Source of the DNA: Bordetella parapertussis
GTDB taxonomy: Bacteria; Pseudomonadota; Gammaproteobacteria; Burkholderiales; SG8-39
DNA: 12,329 nucleotides
Direction of reading: 5' to 3'
Assembly (NCBI GenBank): GCA_945906975.1
Contig: CAMDRY010000048.1
Span: forward strand, 1 to 12,329
Shown here one piece after another: positions 1 to 7,077 of this stretch. How positions within the stretch are numbered: the stretch's first letter is position 1; each line of letters starts with the position of its first letter. The position numbers and the translations under genes were made by a program. Below the pieces are notes generated by a model. It saw only the letters and a program-made list of their open reading frames with translations, had not been told where the DNA came from and did not search any database.

Positions 1-1620
1 CTGACCAATTTTTTCTATTCACAAAGCATCCCCACCGCCAGCCTGATGATGCTAACGGTGTTGACGATCACCGCCAGCCTGGTGAGCTTTCAGGCGCCCT
101 CGCGCCCGCAACGCGAGAATTTCAAGACCGGCGGCCTGCTGCTGGCGCAGGCGGCACCGCTGATGCTGTTGCTATTTTTCCTGTTTCCGCGCGTGCAAGG
201 CCCGCTGTGGGGCCTGCCACAAGACGCCTACAGCGGCATAACCGGCCTGTCCGACTCGATGGCCCCCGGCAACATCAGCCAGCTTTCACAGTCAGACGCG
301 GTGGCCTTTCGCGCCAAGTTCGACGGCCCGATGCCGCCGCGGCGGCAGCTTTACTGGCGCGGCCCGGTATTTTGGAATTTTGATGGTCGCACCTGGCGGC
401 CGGGCGAGACGCGTTTGCGCGGCGGCACCTACAAATTCGAGGGCTTCGAGCCCCGCTACGACTACGCCGTAACGCTGGAACCACATAATCGCAACTGGCT
501 GTTCGCGCTGGAACTGGCGGCCAACATCCCGCCGCGTGCGCGCGTCACCGCCGACTATCAGCTGCTATCGCTGCCACCTGTGCGCAGCCGCATCCGTTAC
601 GAGATGCGTTCCTACACCAACTACAAGGCACTGGAGGCAGACAACGAGGAGGAGCTCGATCTCGCGCTCAAGCTGCCGGCGAAGCTCAACCCGCGAACCC
701 TGGAACTGGGCCAGCGCTGGAAGCGAGAGACCGGCGGGAATACGGATGCCATCGTCGAGCGCGGGCTGACCCTGTTCCGCAACGGCGGCTTCAACTACAC
801 GCTGGAACCACCCCTGCTCACTTCTGCGCATACCGTCGACCAATTCATCTTCGACAGCAAGCTGGGCTTTTGCGAGCACTTTTCCGGCGCCTTCGCCATC
901 CTGATGCGCTCGGCAGGCGTTCCCGCGCGTATTATCACCGGCTACCAAGGCGGCGATATCAACCCGGTCGACCAGCAATTGATCGTGCGCCAGTCCGACG
1001 CCCATGCCTGGGTCGAGATATGGAAGGACAGTGCCGGATGGCAGCGCATCGACCCGACCGCCGTGGTCGTGCCGGTGCGCGTCGAATCGGGTATTGCGCG
1101 AGCGGTGCCCGACGGACAACCGGTACCCTTCATGGTGCGCACAGACCGCCTGTGGCTGCTGCAAATGCGCTACCAGATCGAGGCGATGGCGCACAAATGG
1201 AATATCTGGGTGCTTGGCTACAACCCGGAGCGCCAGCGCGAAATGCTGTCCTTCATCGGCATGGACGCCGCCTCCTGGCAAGCCCTTGCCATGGCCTTGT
1301 TCTGGGGCATTGCCGGCGTCATCGGCCTGCTCGCGCTATGGTTGCTACGGCGCCTGCGCCTCGACGATCCGGTGCAGCGCCACTGGAAGCGCTTTTGCGA
1401 CAAGATGGGGCGCGCTGGGCTGTCGCGCGCGCCGAGTGAGGGGCCCTTGGACTTTGCCGGGCGCGCTGCGCAGCGCTTTCCGCACCGCGCCGAAGCGGTG
1501 AACAGCATCGCCACGCTCTACATGGACTTACGCTACGGCGCGAGGCCAGACGGCACAAAACAGACCAAGCGCACGGACATTCAGCGACTGCAGCAACTGA
1601 TCAGGCGGTTCAAACCATGA
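1..1620 (+). CDS. tgpA: TgpA-like membrane transglutaminase (DUF3488/transglutaminase core/DUF4129), 5' truncated by window edge
   Basis: The frame is open from base 1, and the residues before the first ATG (46) read like the membrane region of TgpA proteins, so the true start lies upstream. Visible are 539 residues; family members are usually about 650-680, so several N-terminal transmembrane helices are missing. Seen, in window codons: a hydrophobic helix near 40-65; a periplasmic transglutaminase core with Cys291 (GFCEHFSG), His335 (DAHAWVEIW) and Asp351 (RIDPTA), the usual Cys-His-Asp triad; a second helix near 425-453; then a cytoplasmic tail like DUF4129. The family is membrane-bound with the core in the periplasm; TgpA of Pseudomonas aeruginosa is essential, and the natural substrate is unknown. 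The stop overlaps the mltB start (ATGA), implying coupled translation and a cell-wall context. Upstream partners are often MoxR ATPase and DUF58 genes, not visible here. Confidence 0.9.
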   Translation: MTNFFYSQSIPTASLMMLTVLTITASLVSFQAPSRPQRENFKTGGLLLAQAAPLMLLLFFLFPRVQGPLWGLPQDAYSGITGLSDSMAPGNISQLSQSDAVAFRAKFDGPMPPRRQLYWRGPVFWNFDGRTWRPGETRLRGGTYKFEGFEPRYDYAVTLEPHNRNWLFALELAANIPPRARVTADYQLLSLPPVRSRIRYEMRSYTNYKALEADNEEELDLALKLPAKLNPRTLELGQRWKRETGGNTDAIVERGLTLFRNGGFNYTLEPPLLTSAHTVDQFIFDSKLGFCEHFSGAFAILMRSAGVPARIITGYQGGDINPVDQQLIVRQSDAHAWVEIWKDSAGWQRIDPTAVVVPVRVESGIARAVPDGQPVPFMVRTDRLWLLQMRYQIEAMAHKWNIWVLGYNPERQREMLSFIGMDAASWQALAMALFWGIAGVIGLLALWLLRRLRLDDPVQRHWKRFCDKMGRAGLSRAPSEGPLDFAGRAAQRFPHRAEAVNSIATLYMDLRYGARPDGTKQTKRTDIQRLQQLIRRFKP

Positions 1621-2651
1621 TGCGCTTGCTGATACTTGCCCTGCTGTGCGTGCTGCTACGGAGCGGCGCGCTTGTTGCGGCGCCAGCGCCTTACCTGACA
1701 CGCGCGGAGGTAAAAACATTCATCGACGAGATGGCGCAAAAGCACGGCTTCGTCAAAAACCAGCTCGAGTCCTTGTTCAGCCGTGTCCGCCATCAAAGCG
1801 CGGTCATGAAGGCCATCCAACCCGGCGCTCCCGGAGTGCGCTCCTGGCAAAGCTACCGCGCACGCTTTGTGAATCCGCTGCGCATTCAGTCGGGCATCGA
1901 ATTCTGGTCACGGCACGAGGAAACCCTCGCGCGCGCCGAGCAGGAGTTCGGCGTGCCGGCAGAAATCATCGCCTCCATCATAGGCGTGGAAACGGTCTAC
2001 GGTCGCAACATGGGGAACTTTCGCGTCATGGACGCGCTGACCACCCTCGCCTTCGACTATCCCAGGCGCGCCGAATTTTTCCGCACAGAATTGGAGAGCT
2101 TTCTCTTGCTTGCGCGCGAAACCAAGCGAGACGTGTTCAGCATCAAGGGCTCCTACGCCGGCGCCATCGGCATTCCGCAATTCATGCCCGGCAGCTACCG
2201 TCGCTACGCCGTCGACTTTGACGGCTCGGGCAGCACCGACTTGAGAGGCAGCCCCGCGGACGCGATCGGCAGCGTTGCTAACTTCCTCAAATCCCATGGC
2301 TGGGTGGCCGGCAGCATGATTGCCGTGCCGGTGAGCGTCAGCGGTCAATCCTTTCGCAGCCTGCTCGACGCCGGCCTCAAGCCGAGCACCTCCGCGGCGG
2401 ATTTGGCAACACTGGGGGTGGCCTTGTCCGCCCCCTTGCAAGCGGACACCTTGTGCGCGCTGATCGAGTTGGAAACACCGGGCCAACCCGGGGAGTTCCT
2501 CGCCGGATTGCAGAATTTCTGGGTGATCACCCGCTACAACCGCTCGAGCTTTTACGCCGCCTCGGTAATCGAACTCGCCGCCGCACTCAAGGCCGAACGC
2601 GCCAACGCCAGCCCCGGAGCACAGCCCGTACCGCCACCGGCCGCAAGGTAG
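1617..2651 (+). CDS. mltB: Lytic murein transglycosylase B family (MltB/SltB, GH103)
   Basis: The 344-residue product matches the MltB family, which cleaves the MurNAc-GlcNAc bond of peptidoglycan with formation of 1,6-anhydro-MurNAc in the periplasm. The catalytic glutamate is Glu125 in the motif GVETVYGRNMGNFRV, followed by the family-typical blocks ALTTLAFDYPRRAEFF, SYAGAIGIPQFMPGSY and DFDGSGSTDL. The N-terminus is a hydrophobic signal (residues 3-22). A Cys at residue 11 is not preceded by a good lipobox (ALLC), so the enzyme is probably soluble in the periplasm like SltB rather than an outer-membrane lipoprotein like E. coli MltB; this is inference. No C-terminal peptidoglycan-binding domain is present; the tail is Pro/Ala-rich. 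The start at 1617 is chosen because it overlaps the tgpA stop as ATGA; a second ATG follows immediately at 1620. Confidence 0.93.
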   Translation: MMRLLILALLCVLLRSGALVAAPAPYLTRAEVKTFIDEMAQKHGFVKNQLESLFSRVRHQSAVMKAIQPGAPGVRSWQSYRARFVNPLRIQSGIEFWSRHEETLARAEQEFGVPAEIIASIIGVETVYGRNMGNFRVMDALTTLAFDYPRRAEFFRTELESFLLLARETKRDVFSIKGSYAGAIGIPQFMPGSYRRYAVDFDGSGSTDLRGSPADAIGSVANFLKSHGWVAGSMIAVPVSVSGQSFRSLLDAGLKPSTSAADLATLGVALSAPLQADTLCALIELETPGQPGEFLAGLQNFWVITRYNRSSFYAASVIELAAALKAERANASPGAQPVPPPAAR

Positions 2652-2676
2652 TCGAATCCGGCGGGGCTTTCGACTA
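2649..2676 (+). terminator. Inverted repeat spanning the mltB stop codon, possible weak terminator
   Basis: TAGTCGAA (2649-2656) is the exact reverse complement of TTCGACTA (2669-2676), with a 12-base GC-rich loop. The left arm contains the mltB stop codon. No T-run follows the right arm, so this is not a standard intrinsic terminator; it may stabilise the 3' end of the mRNA or assist Rho. Confidence 0.35.
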
Positions 2677-2775
2677 TCATGGCAGGTCGAACTGTCTTCA
2701 CCACCGTGCGCCCGGCATCCTGCCCGGTGCGCCAACACTGCGGTTCCCTTACCCGCATCATAAAAAGGTTTCACC
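2652..2775 (+). promoter_or_regulatory. Leader of the queuosine-precursor transporter gene: hairpin and Shine-Dalgarno site
   Basis: The 124-base gap between mltB and the transporter gene holds an imperfect hairpin at 2708-2732 (GCGC, CCGG and CA paired with TG, CCGG and GCGC, with single-base bulges at 2723 and 2728 and a three-base loop). A good Shine-Dalgarno sequence AAAAGG at 2763-2768 lies 7 bases before the ATG at 2776. I looked for a preQ1 riboswitch, which would suit this gene, and did not recognise one. TATCAT at 2675-2680 resembles a -10 box but has no convincing -35. Confidence 0.3.
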
Positions 2776-3483
2776 ATGAACCAGCCGCAACGGCAGTACC
2801 GCTATTACGAGTTCGTAATGGCAGCCTTCGTTACCATCCTCATTTGCTCAAACCTCATCGGCCCGGCGAAGATTTGCCAGATGGATTTGCCCCTGGTAGG
2901 GCTCGTTACCTTCGGTGCCGGTGTGTTGTTCTTCCCGATATCCTATGTGTTCGGCGACGTACTTACCGAGGTCTATGGTTACGCCAAGGCCCGTCGCGTG
3001 ATCTGGGCAGGTTTTGCCGCGCTGGCATTTGCATCCGTCATGGCAACCGTCGTTGTGGCCCTGCCGCCCGCCCCTTTCTGGAACAACCAGGCGGCTTACG
3101 AAATCGCATTCGGCACCACCTGGCGCATCGCCCTGGCATCCATGTTTGCCTACTTTTGCGGCGAGTTCGTCAATTCCTTCATTCTTGCAAAAATGAAAAT
3201 ATGGCATAAAGGGCGGCATCTTTGGGCGCGCACCATCGGCTCCACCGTCTTTGGCGAGGCGATTGATTCAGCGCTGTTTTACCCCCTGGCCTTTTACGGC
3301 ACGGGCATCATTCCGAACGACAAACTGCCGCTGGTCATGTTGGCACAATTCATCGTCAAAGTCGGCGTGGAAGTCATGCTCACACCGCTCACCTACAAGA
3401 TCGTAAATGCACTAAAAAAAGCCGAGCATGAAGACTATTATGACCGTGGCACGGACTTCACTCCATTCAGCCTAAAGTCATGA
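2776..3483 (+). CDS. yhhQ: Queuosine precursor transporter (YhhQ / VUT family, DUF165)
   Basis: The 235-residue protein is hydrophobic throughout with about six transmembrane segments (for example near residues 13-30, 40-58, 70-95 and 115-135). Family blocks are recognisable: FPISYVFGDVLTEVYGYAKAR and, further on, TIGSTVFGEAIDSALFYPLAFYG. Characterised members (E. coli YhhQ, 221 residues) import the queuosine precursors preQ0/preQ1 across the inner membrane for modification of the wobble base in GUN-anticodon tRNAs. The ATG at 2776 follows an AAAAGG ribosome-binding site. No queuosine synthesis gene is in the window, so salvage rather than synthesis is the only role supported here. The C-terminus is charged and cytoplasmic in appearance. 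Confidence 0.9.
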   Translation: MNQPQRQYRYYEFVMAAFVTILICSNLIGPAKICQMDLPLVGLVTFGAGVLFFPISYVFGDVLTEVYGYAKARRVIWAGFAALAFASVMATVVVALPPAPFWNNQAAYEIAFGTTWRIALASMFAYFCGEFVNSFILAKMKIWHKGRHLWARTIGSTVFGEAIDSALFYPLAFYGTGIIPNDKLPLVMLAQFIVKVGVEVMLTPLTYKIVNALKKAEHEDYYDRGTDFTPFSLKS

Positions 3484-3486
3484 TTT

Positions 3487-3521
3487 TTTTGACAATGCCA
3501 TAAAAATTGACGTTGTCATAA
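3487..3521. promoter_or_regulatory. Operator-like imperfect inverted repeat upstream of the HD-hydrolase gene
   Basis: TTTTGACAATG (3487-3497) and CGTTGTCATAA (3511-3521) are inverted copies matching at 9 of 11 positions, with a 13-base AT-rich spacer. The repeat sits just upstream of a candidate -35 box at 3523, a position suiting an activator site. It could alternatively fold as an mRNA hairpin after the transporter gene, although no T-run follows it. Confidence 0.4.
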
Positions 3522-3522
3522 T

Positions 3523-3551
3523 TTGCCTTTCACCGCACGGTGGAATAAGAT
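3523..3551 (+). promoter_or_regulatory. Candidate sigma-70 promoter for the HD-hydrolase gene
   Basis: TTGCCT (3523-3528) and TAAGAT (3546-3551) are separated by 17 bases; each matches the consensus at 4 of 6 positions. Transcription would start near 3558, giving a leader of about 55 bases before the TTG start. A small palindrome (CACCG-CA-CGGTG, 3531-3542) lies in the spacer. Confidence 0.4.
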
Positions 3552-3613
3552 TTCCCCCTTGGCGTTCAACTGGCAAGTTCAATCAAGAGCCCCCAGCCTA
3601 TCCAGGAGCCCGG

Positions 3614-4561
3614 TTGGATAATTACAGCAATGATCACGATGTCAGTCAGCGGGTTAAAACCACCGACCCGACCAGCGTCCAGAAGGAAATCGACCGGATT
3701 TTCCTGGACCTCTATCCGCGTGCTTCCACCCACCCTCTCGACCGCGCGTTTCACGATATCGAGCGACTTTATAGCGGCGATTATCCCGGTTTTCTGGTCT
3801 GCGATACCGCATACCACGATATCCAGCACGTCCTTGATGTCACGCTTGCCATGGCGCGCCTGCTTGATGGCTATGAGCGCGGCCGCGGTGGCGCCGAACC
3901 GATAGGACAGGATTTATTCCAGCTGGGCGTCGTCACCGCGCTCTTCCACGATTGCGGCTACTTGCGCCACGATGCCGAGGCTGACCGCAATGGCGCGGAA
4001 TTCACCCGGACGCATGTGACACGCGGCGCGAACTTTCTCAAGGATTACCTCGCCACTCTGGGACTCCCGCAATACGGCGGGGCCGCCGCCGACCTGGTGC
4101 ATTTCACCGGCTACGAGCGGCCGGTGGCGAGCATTACGATGCCCAACCTGAACCTGCGCCTCATCGGCTACCTGCTAGGATCGGCCGATATCATTGCCCA
4201 GATGGCGGATCGCTGCTACCTGGAAAAATGCCGTGACCGGCTCTATCCGGAATTTGTCGCAGGCGGCATCGCCAAAATGAATCTGCCTAACGGCGACTCA
4301 CAGGTTATTTTCTCCTCTGGCGACGACTTGGTAATGAAAACGCCGAAGTTTTATGCCGGCGCCAGCCGACGACTCAATGGCGACCTGCAGGGGCTGCACA
4401 CCTTCGCCGGCAAGCACTTTGGCGGCCAGCAGCTCTATCAGGAAGAAATCGACAAAAATATCAAGTTCGCAGAAATGGTCGGCAAGGAACAGGATACCTC
4501 CGTGCTTCGCCGCACGCCGCCGGACACCCTTGCCCCGGAAACTGATCCTGACAAGGACTGA
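3614..4561 (+). CDS. HD-domain / class I PDE-like metal-dependent phosphohydrolase
   Basis: The 315-residue soluble protein has the metal-site layout of the HD/PDEase superfamily: Tyr67-His68-Asp69 and His72 (AYHDIQHVLDV, close to the YHNxxHAxDV block of cyclic-nucleotide phosphodiesterases), His112-Asp113 (LFHDCGY), His134, His163 (LVHFTGY) and Asp192 (GSADIIAQMADR). All expected ligands are present, so it is probably an active phosphohydrolase; the substrate (cyclic nucleotide, nucleotide or other phosphoester) is unknown. There is no signal peptide, transmembrane helix or sensor domain. The start is TTG at 3614, supported by AGGAG at 3604-3608 five bases upstream and by the absence of an in-frame ATG or GTG before it. 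Residues 1-30 look unstructured and 295-315 are Pro/Asp/Thr-rich. The gene has its own candidate promoter and converges with nlpD, in the place where rpoS is often found. Confidence 0.82.
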   Translation: MDNYSNDHDVSQRVKTTDPTSVQKEIDRIFLDLYPRASTHPLDRAFHDIERLYSGDYPGFLVCDTAYHDIQHVLDVTLAMARLLDGYERGRGGAEPIGQDLFQLGVVTALFHDCGYLRHDAEADRNGAEFTRTHVTRGANFLKDYLATLGLPQYGGAAADLVHFTGYERPVASITMPNLNLRLIGYLLGSADIIAQMADRCYLEKCRDRLYPEFVAGGIAKMNLPNGDSQVIFSSGDDLVMKTPKFYAGASRRLNGDLQGLHTFAGKHFGGQQLYQEEIDKNIKFAEMVGKEQDTSVLRRTPPDTLAPETDPDKD

Positions 4562-4621
4562 GCGCCTTTTATTACGCTCGATTGCGCCGACTTAGCCAGG
4601 GGCAGCCGGGCGCAGCCAACA

Positions 4622-4639
4622 GCCTGAGCAGCCTCAGGC
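4622..4639. terminator. Inverted repeat between converging HD-hydrolase and nlpD genes
   Basis: GCCTGAG (4622-4628) and CTCAGGC (4633-4639) form a perfect 7-base-pair stem with a CAGC loop, overlapping the nlpD stop codon on the minus strand and lying 60 bases after the HD-hydrolase stop. It may act as a bidirectional transcription barrier, but no T-run flanks it on either strand. Confidence 0.4.
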
Positions 4640-5560
4640 CGGACGCGCAGGCAGGAATTTAGCCGGGTCAACCGGTTTGCCCAGACGGCGTATTTCAAAA
4701 TGCAACTTCGTCTGATCGGCATCGGTGTTACCCACCTCCGCAATTTTCTGGCCCTTCACCACGGTCTGCCCCTCCTTCACAAGGATCTCCTTGTTATGGG
4801 CATAGGCAGATAGAAACGTGTTGTTGTGCTTGATGATGATGAGCTTGCCGTAACCGCGCAGGCCTTGCCCGCTGTACACGACCCGCCCCCCCGCCGAAGC
4901 GAACACCGGATCACCCTGCTTGCCGGCGATATCAATGCCCTTGTTGGTCGCCTCTGAGAAACCGGCGATAAGTTTGCCTGGAACCGGCCATCCCCAATCA
5001 ACCTTATCATCGTCCTCTGGGGCCGGCACGGCTTGGCTGGGCGTGGGCGGCGGCTTGGGCGCAGGCTGCGGTTTCGTTTCGCCGCCTTTTTGCATCAAGG
5101 CGACATTTTCCTCGGAGTAAGGCTGTTTGCCCGCCTTGGGTTCGGTTTTGAGCATGTCGCCGCTCGGTGTTGCCTGGCTGCCCAGCGGTTGCGATTCGAC
5201 GACACCGGCGCTTCGCACCGGGCTCGCCTGGGCGACACTCTCGGGAGCACGCAAACGCAACTCCTGCCCGACCTGAATGCGATTCGGATCGGAAAGACTG
5301 TTCCACTGCGCCAACTCGCGATAGTCGAGTCCTTGGTCGAGCGCGATGTTAATCAGCGTGTCACCGCGTTTCACCACATAGATTTCGGCACGACTGTCTG
5401 CGACCCGCGGCACCGCCACGGCGGGCGCAGGTGCGGGGACGGCGACGCGCGGCTGCGATGCCGAGCCGCGCTCGACTACCGGCGCCACATTTCGGTTCGC
5501 GCATCCGGCCAGCACCGCGAGCAGCAGCACCGTCGAAAAACGCCCCGTGAAACCCATCAT
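4634..5560 (-). CDS. nlpD: NlpD/LppB lipoprotein: LysM plus degenerate LytM (M23) domain, amidase activator
   Basis: The 308-residue product has a lipoprotein signal with lipobox LAGC (Cys20), an Ala at +2 (outer-membrane sorting expected), a LysM peptidoglycan-binding domain (about 60-104), a Pro/Gln-rich linker (about 105-185) and a C-terminal LytM domain (about 190-305). In the LytM domain two zinc ligands of active M23 peptidases are replaced: Asn206 (NKGID) instead of His, and Lys285 (KLH) instead of the first His of HxH; Asp210, His255 and His287 remain. This loss is usual for NlpD, which does not cut peptidoglycan itself but activates the amidase AmiC during daughter-cell separation. 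The ATG at 5558-5560 overlaps the pcm stop as ATGA; a second ATG follows at 5557. No rpoS follows downstream. Confidence 0.93.
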   Translation of the reverse strand: MMGFTGRFSTVLLLAVLAGCANRNVAPVVERGSASQPRVAVPAPAPAVAVPRVADSRAEIYVVKRGDTLINIALDQGLDYRELAQWNSLSDPNRIQVGQELRLRAPESVAQASPVRSAGVVESQPLGSQATPSGDMLKTEPKAGKQPYSEENVALMQKGGETKPQPAPKPPPTPSQAVPAPEDDDKVDWGWPVPGKLIAGFSEATNKGIDIAGKQGDPVFASAGGRVVYSGQGLRGYGKLIIIKHNNTFLSAYAHNKEILVKEGQTVVKGQKIAEVGNTDADQTKLHFEIRRLGKPVDPAKFLPARPA

Positions 5561-6213
5561 TGCTTGCCCACCCTCAGCGGTACAAACCGCACCGGATCAA
5601 GCCAGGTTTCAGTATAACCAGCGGCGGTACGTTCGATCAGGCACAACGACTGTTCAGCCGAGCCAATGGGCAGGATCATCCTGCCCTTGGGAGCCAGTTG
5701 CTCTATCAGCGCCATCGGCACCTTAGGGGCGGCGGCGGCCACAATGATCGAATCGAAAGGCGCAGCTTCGGGCAATCCCAGATAACCGTCGCCGTGCGTG
5801 AGCCTCAGGTTGGATATACGCAAAGGGCGAAGATTGGCGCGGGCACGCTCGAGCATGCCGGCGATGCGCTCAATGGAAAACACATCCTTGCACACCTGCG
5901 CCAGCACCGCCGCCTGATAGCCGCACCCGGTGCCCACTTCCAGCAGGCGTCCGAGATCGCGGCCGTTCTGCAGCGTCTCGATCATGCGCGCCACGACGTA
6001 AGGCTGGGAGATCGTCTGCTCAAAGCCTATCGGCAGCGCAGTATCCTCATACGCCCTTGTCGCCAGGGCCTCGTCGACAAACAAGTGCCGGGGGACAAAA
6101 CCCATTGCCGCCAGCACGCGCTCATCGCCAATGCCCTGCTCGCGCAGTCGCTCGACCATGCGGTCGCGCGTACGCTGCGAGGTCATGCCGATGCCGCGTA
6201 CCTTGACCGTCAT
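5557..6213 (-). CDS. pcm: Protein-L-isoaspartate O-methyltransferase
   Basis: The 218-residue product transfers a methyl group from S-adenosylmethionine to L-isoaspartyl residues, starting repair of aged proteins in the cytoplasm. Visible motifs are [10 protein letters not shown] (residues 39-48), [11 protein letters not shown] (67-77, containing the conserved active-site Ser69), the SAM-binding glycine loop [16 protein letters not shown] (90-104), THGDGYLG (139-146), [11 protein letters not shown] (153-163) and GRMILPIG (177-184). I chose the ATG at 6211-6213 because it overlaps the surE stop as ATGA and gives a family-like length. The frame is open for 49 further codons upstream, but that stretch is Arg/Cys-rich and lies wholly inside surE. 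An internal ATG at residue 10 (6186) is another possible start. It is the middle gene of the surE-pcm-nlpD operon. Confidence 0.93.
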   Translation of the reverse strand: MTVKVRGIGMTSQRTRDRMVERLREQGIGDERVLAAMGFVPRHLFVDEALATRAYEDTALPIGFEQTISQPYVVARMIETLQNGRDLGRLLEVGTGCGYQAAVLAQVCKDVFSIERIAGMLERARANLRPLRISNLRLTHGDGYLGLPEAAPFDSIIVAAAAPKVPMALIEQLAPKGRMILPIGSAEQSLCLIERTAAGYTETWLDPVRFVPLRVGKQ

Positions 6214-6953
6214 GCCGCCACCCAGGCGCAAATGAGCGCAATTTGCTGCGTGTGGGTCAGGTCGACTTGCAGCGGTGTGATAGACACCTTGTGCGCCGCT
6301 ACCGCATGAAAATCGGTTCCCGGCCCGGCGTCCTGCGCAACGCCGGCGGCACCGACCCAATACACGGTCTGGCCGCGCGGATTCACCGATTTGATCACCG
6401 CCTCGGCCTTGTGGCGCTTGCCCAGACGCGTCACCTCGGTGCCCTTGAGCGCGGCATAGCCGACATCCGGAACGTTCACATTGAGCAGTACCGGTTGCTT
6501 GACCGGGTTGCGCACGAAACGACCGACCAGCTCGGCGGCGACCCGCCCTGCCGTATCGAAATTATGTGGCTCGCGGCTGTTGAGTGAAATGGCGATCGAA
6601 GGAATGCCGAGCAAATAGCCTTCGGTCGCGGCGGCCACCGTGCCGGAGTAAATGGTGTCATCGCCCATGTTCGCGCCGTGGTTGATGCCCGAGACAATGA
6701 TGTCGGGCAGGTCCTCAAGCAGGCCGGTGACGGCCAGGTGGACGCAGTCGGTCGGCGTGCCGTTAACGAAATAAAACCCGTTGGCCGCGGTTCGCACGCT
6801 CAAGGGGCGGTCCAGCGTCAGAGAATTCGACGCCCCGCTGCGATCGCGCTCGGGGGCCACCACCGTAACCTCACCCAGCGGTGAAAGCGCCGTTGCCAAC
6901 GCGGCGAGACCGGGGGAAAAATAACCATCGTCGTTGCTTAACAGGATACGCAT
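6210..6953 (-). CDS. surE: 5'/3'-nucleotidase SurE
   Basis: The 247-residue protein matches SurE, a metal-dependent cytoplasmic phosphatase acting on 5'- and 3'-nucleoside monophosphates (and exopolyphosphate in some bacteria), linked to stress survival. Key residues visible: the N-terminal block [10 protein letters not shown] with metal ligands Asp8 and Asp9, Ser39 in [12 protein letters not shown], and the Asn-rich loop [21 protein letters not shown] (residues 88-108, Asn91 the likely ligand). The length is typical. The start ATG at 6951-6953 is fixed by the N-terminal motif although the Shine-Dalgarno sequence is weak: GAGG lies about 21 bases upstream, beyond a small GCCGC/GCGGC hairpin. 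It is the first gene of the surE-pcm-nlpD operon, with ATGA coupling to pcm and a candidate promoter at 7013-7018. Confidence 0.95.
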   Translation of the reverse strand: MRILLSNDDGYFSPGLAALATALSPLGEVTVVAPERDRSGASNSLTLDRPLSVRTAANGFYFVNGTPTDCVHLAVTGLLEDLPDIIVSGINHGANMGDDTIYSGTVAAATEGYLLGIPSIAISLNSREPHNFDTAGRVAAELVGRFVRNPVKQPVLLNVNVPDVGYAALKGTEVTRLGKRHKAEAVIKSVNPRGQTVYWVGAAGVAQDAGPGTDFHAVAAHKVSITPLQVDLTHTQQIALICAWVAA

Positions 6954-7012
6954 GCCAGGCGCCGCTTGGCGGCAACCTCTTTCAGGGAGTGGTGTTCCGG
7001 ATGACTGCGCGG

Positions 7013-7040
7013 ATTATAGCAGCGCACCGCGGGAAACGAG
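7013..7040 (-). promoter_or_regulatory. Candidate promoter of the surE-pcm-nlpD operon
   Basis: On the minus strand a perfect TATAAT lies at 7018-7013, with about 60 bases to the surE start. The -35 region (CTCGTT at 16 bases, GCTCGT at 17) is a poor match to TTGACA, so the promoter may need an activator or another sigma factor. It would let the housekeeping operon be transcribed separately from the catabolic genes upstream on the same strand. Confidence 0.45.
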
Positions 7041-7053
7041 CCCTGGGCACGAT

Positions 7054-7077
7054 GCCGGCAGGACTAAATGTGCCGGC
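7054..7077 (-). terminator. Inverted repeat after the aldolase-like gene, possible terminator
   Basis: GCCGGCA (7054-7060) and TGCCGGC (7071-7077) form a perfect 7-base-pair GC-rich stem with a 10-base loop (GGACTAAATG), directly adjoining the stop codon of the aldolase-like gene and upstream of the surE -10 box. There is no T-run after it on the minus strand. It is placed to separate the catabolic operon from surE-pcm-nlpD. Confidence 0.4.

Noticed and set aside
565..1281. Long antisense open frame opposite the transglutaminase core
   Set aside because: It is a codon-bias shadow of the real gene; no recognisable motif or ribosome-binding site.
2652..2775. preQ1 riboswitch before the queuosine-precursor transporter gene
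   Set aside because: I could not recognise the short preQ1-I hairpin with its A-rich tail or a preQ1-II fold; only an unrelated GC-rich hairpin is visible.
1908..2777. Long antisense open frame (289 codons) opposite mltB
   Set aside because: It lies opposite a well-supported gene in GC-rich DNA, resembles no family, and follows from codon bias in the real frame.
3630..3905. ATG-started frame at 3630 as the true gene in place of the TTG start
   Set aside because: It is a different reading frame giving a Ser/Arg-rich 91-residue product; the TTG frame has a good ribosome-binding site and HD motifs.
4634..5560. Active M23 endopeptidase
   Set aside because: Two zinc ligands are replaced (Asn206 and Lys285), which with the LysM domain and the surE-pcm context identifies it as NlpD.
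5560..6309. Plus-strand open frame opposite pcm and the end of surE
   Set aside because: His/Arg/Gln-rich nonsense composition opposite two clear genes.
6214..6360. 49-codon N-terminal extension of pcm inside surE
   Set aside because: The extension is Arg/Cys/Gly-rich, unlike Pcm, and overlaps surE completely; the ATG at 6213 gives a normal Pcm length and an ATGA junction.
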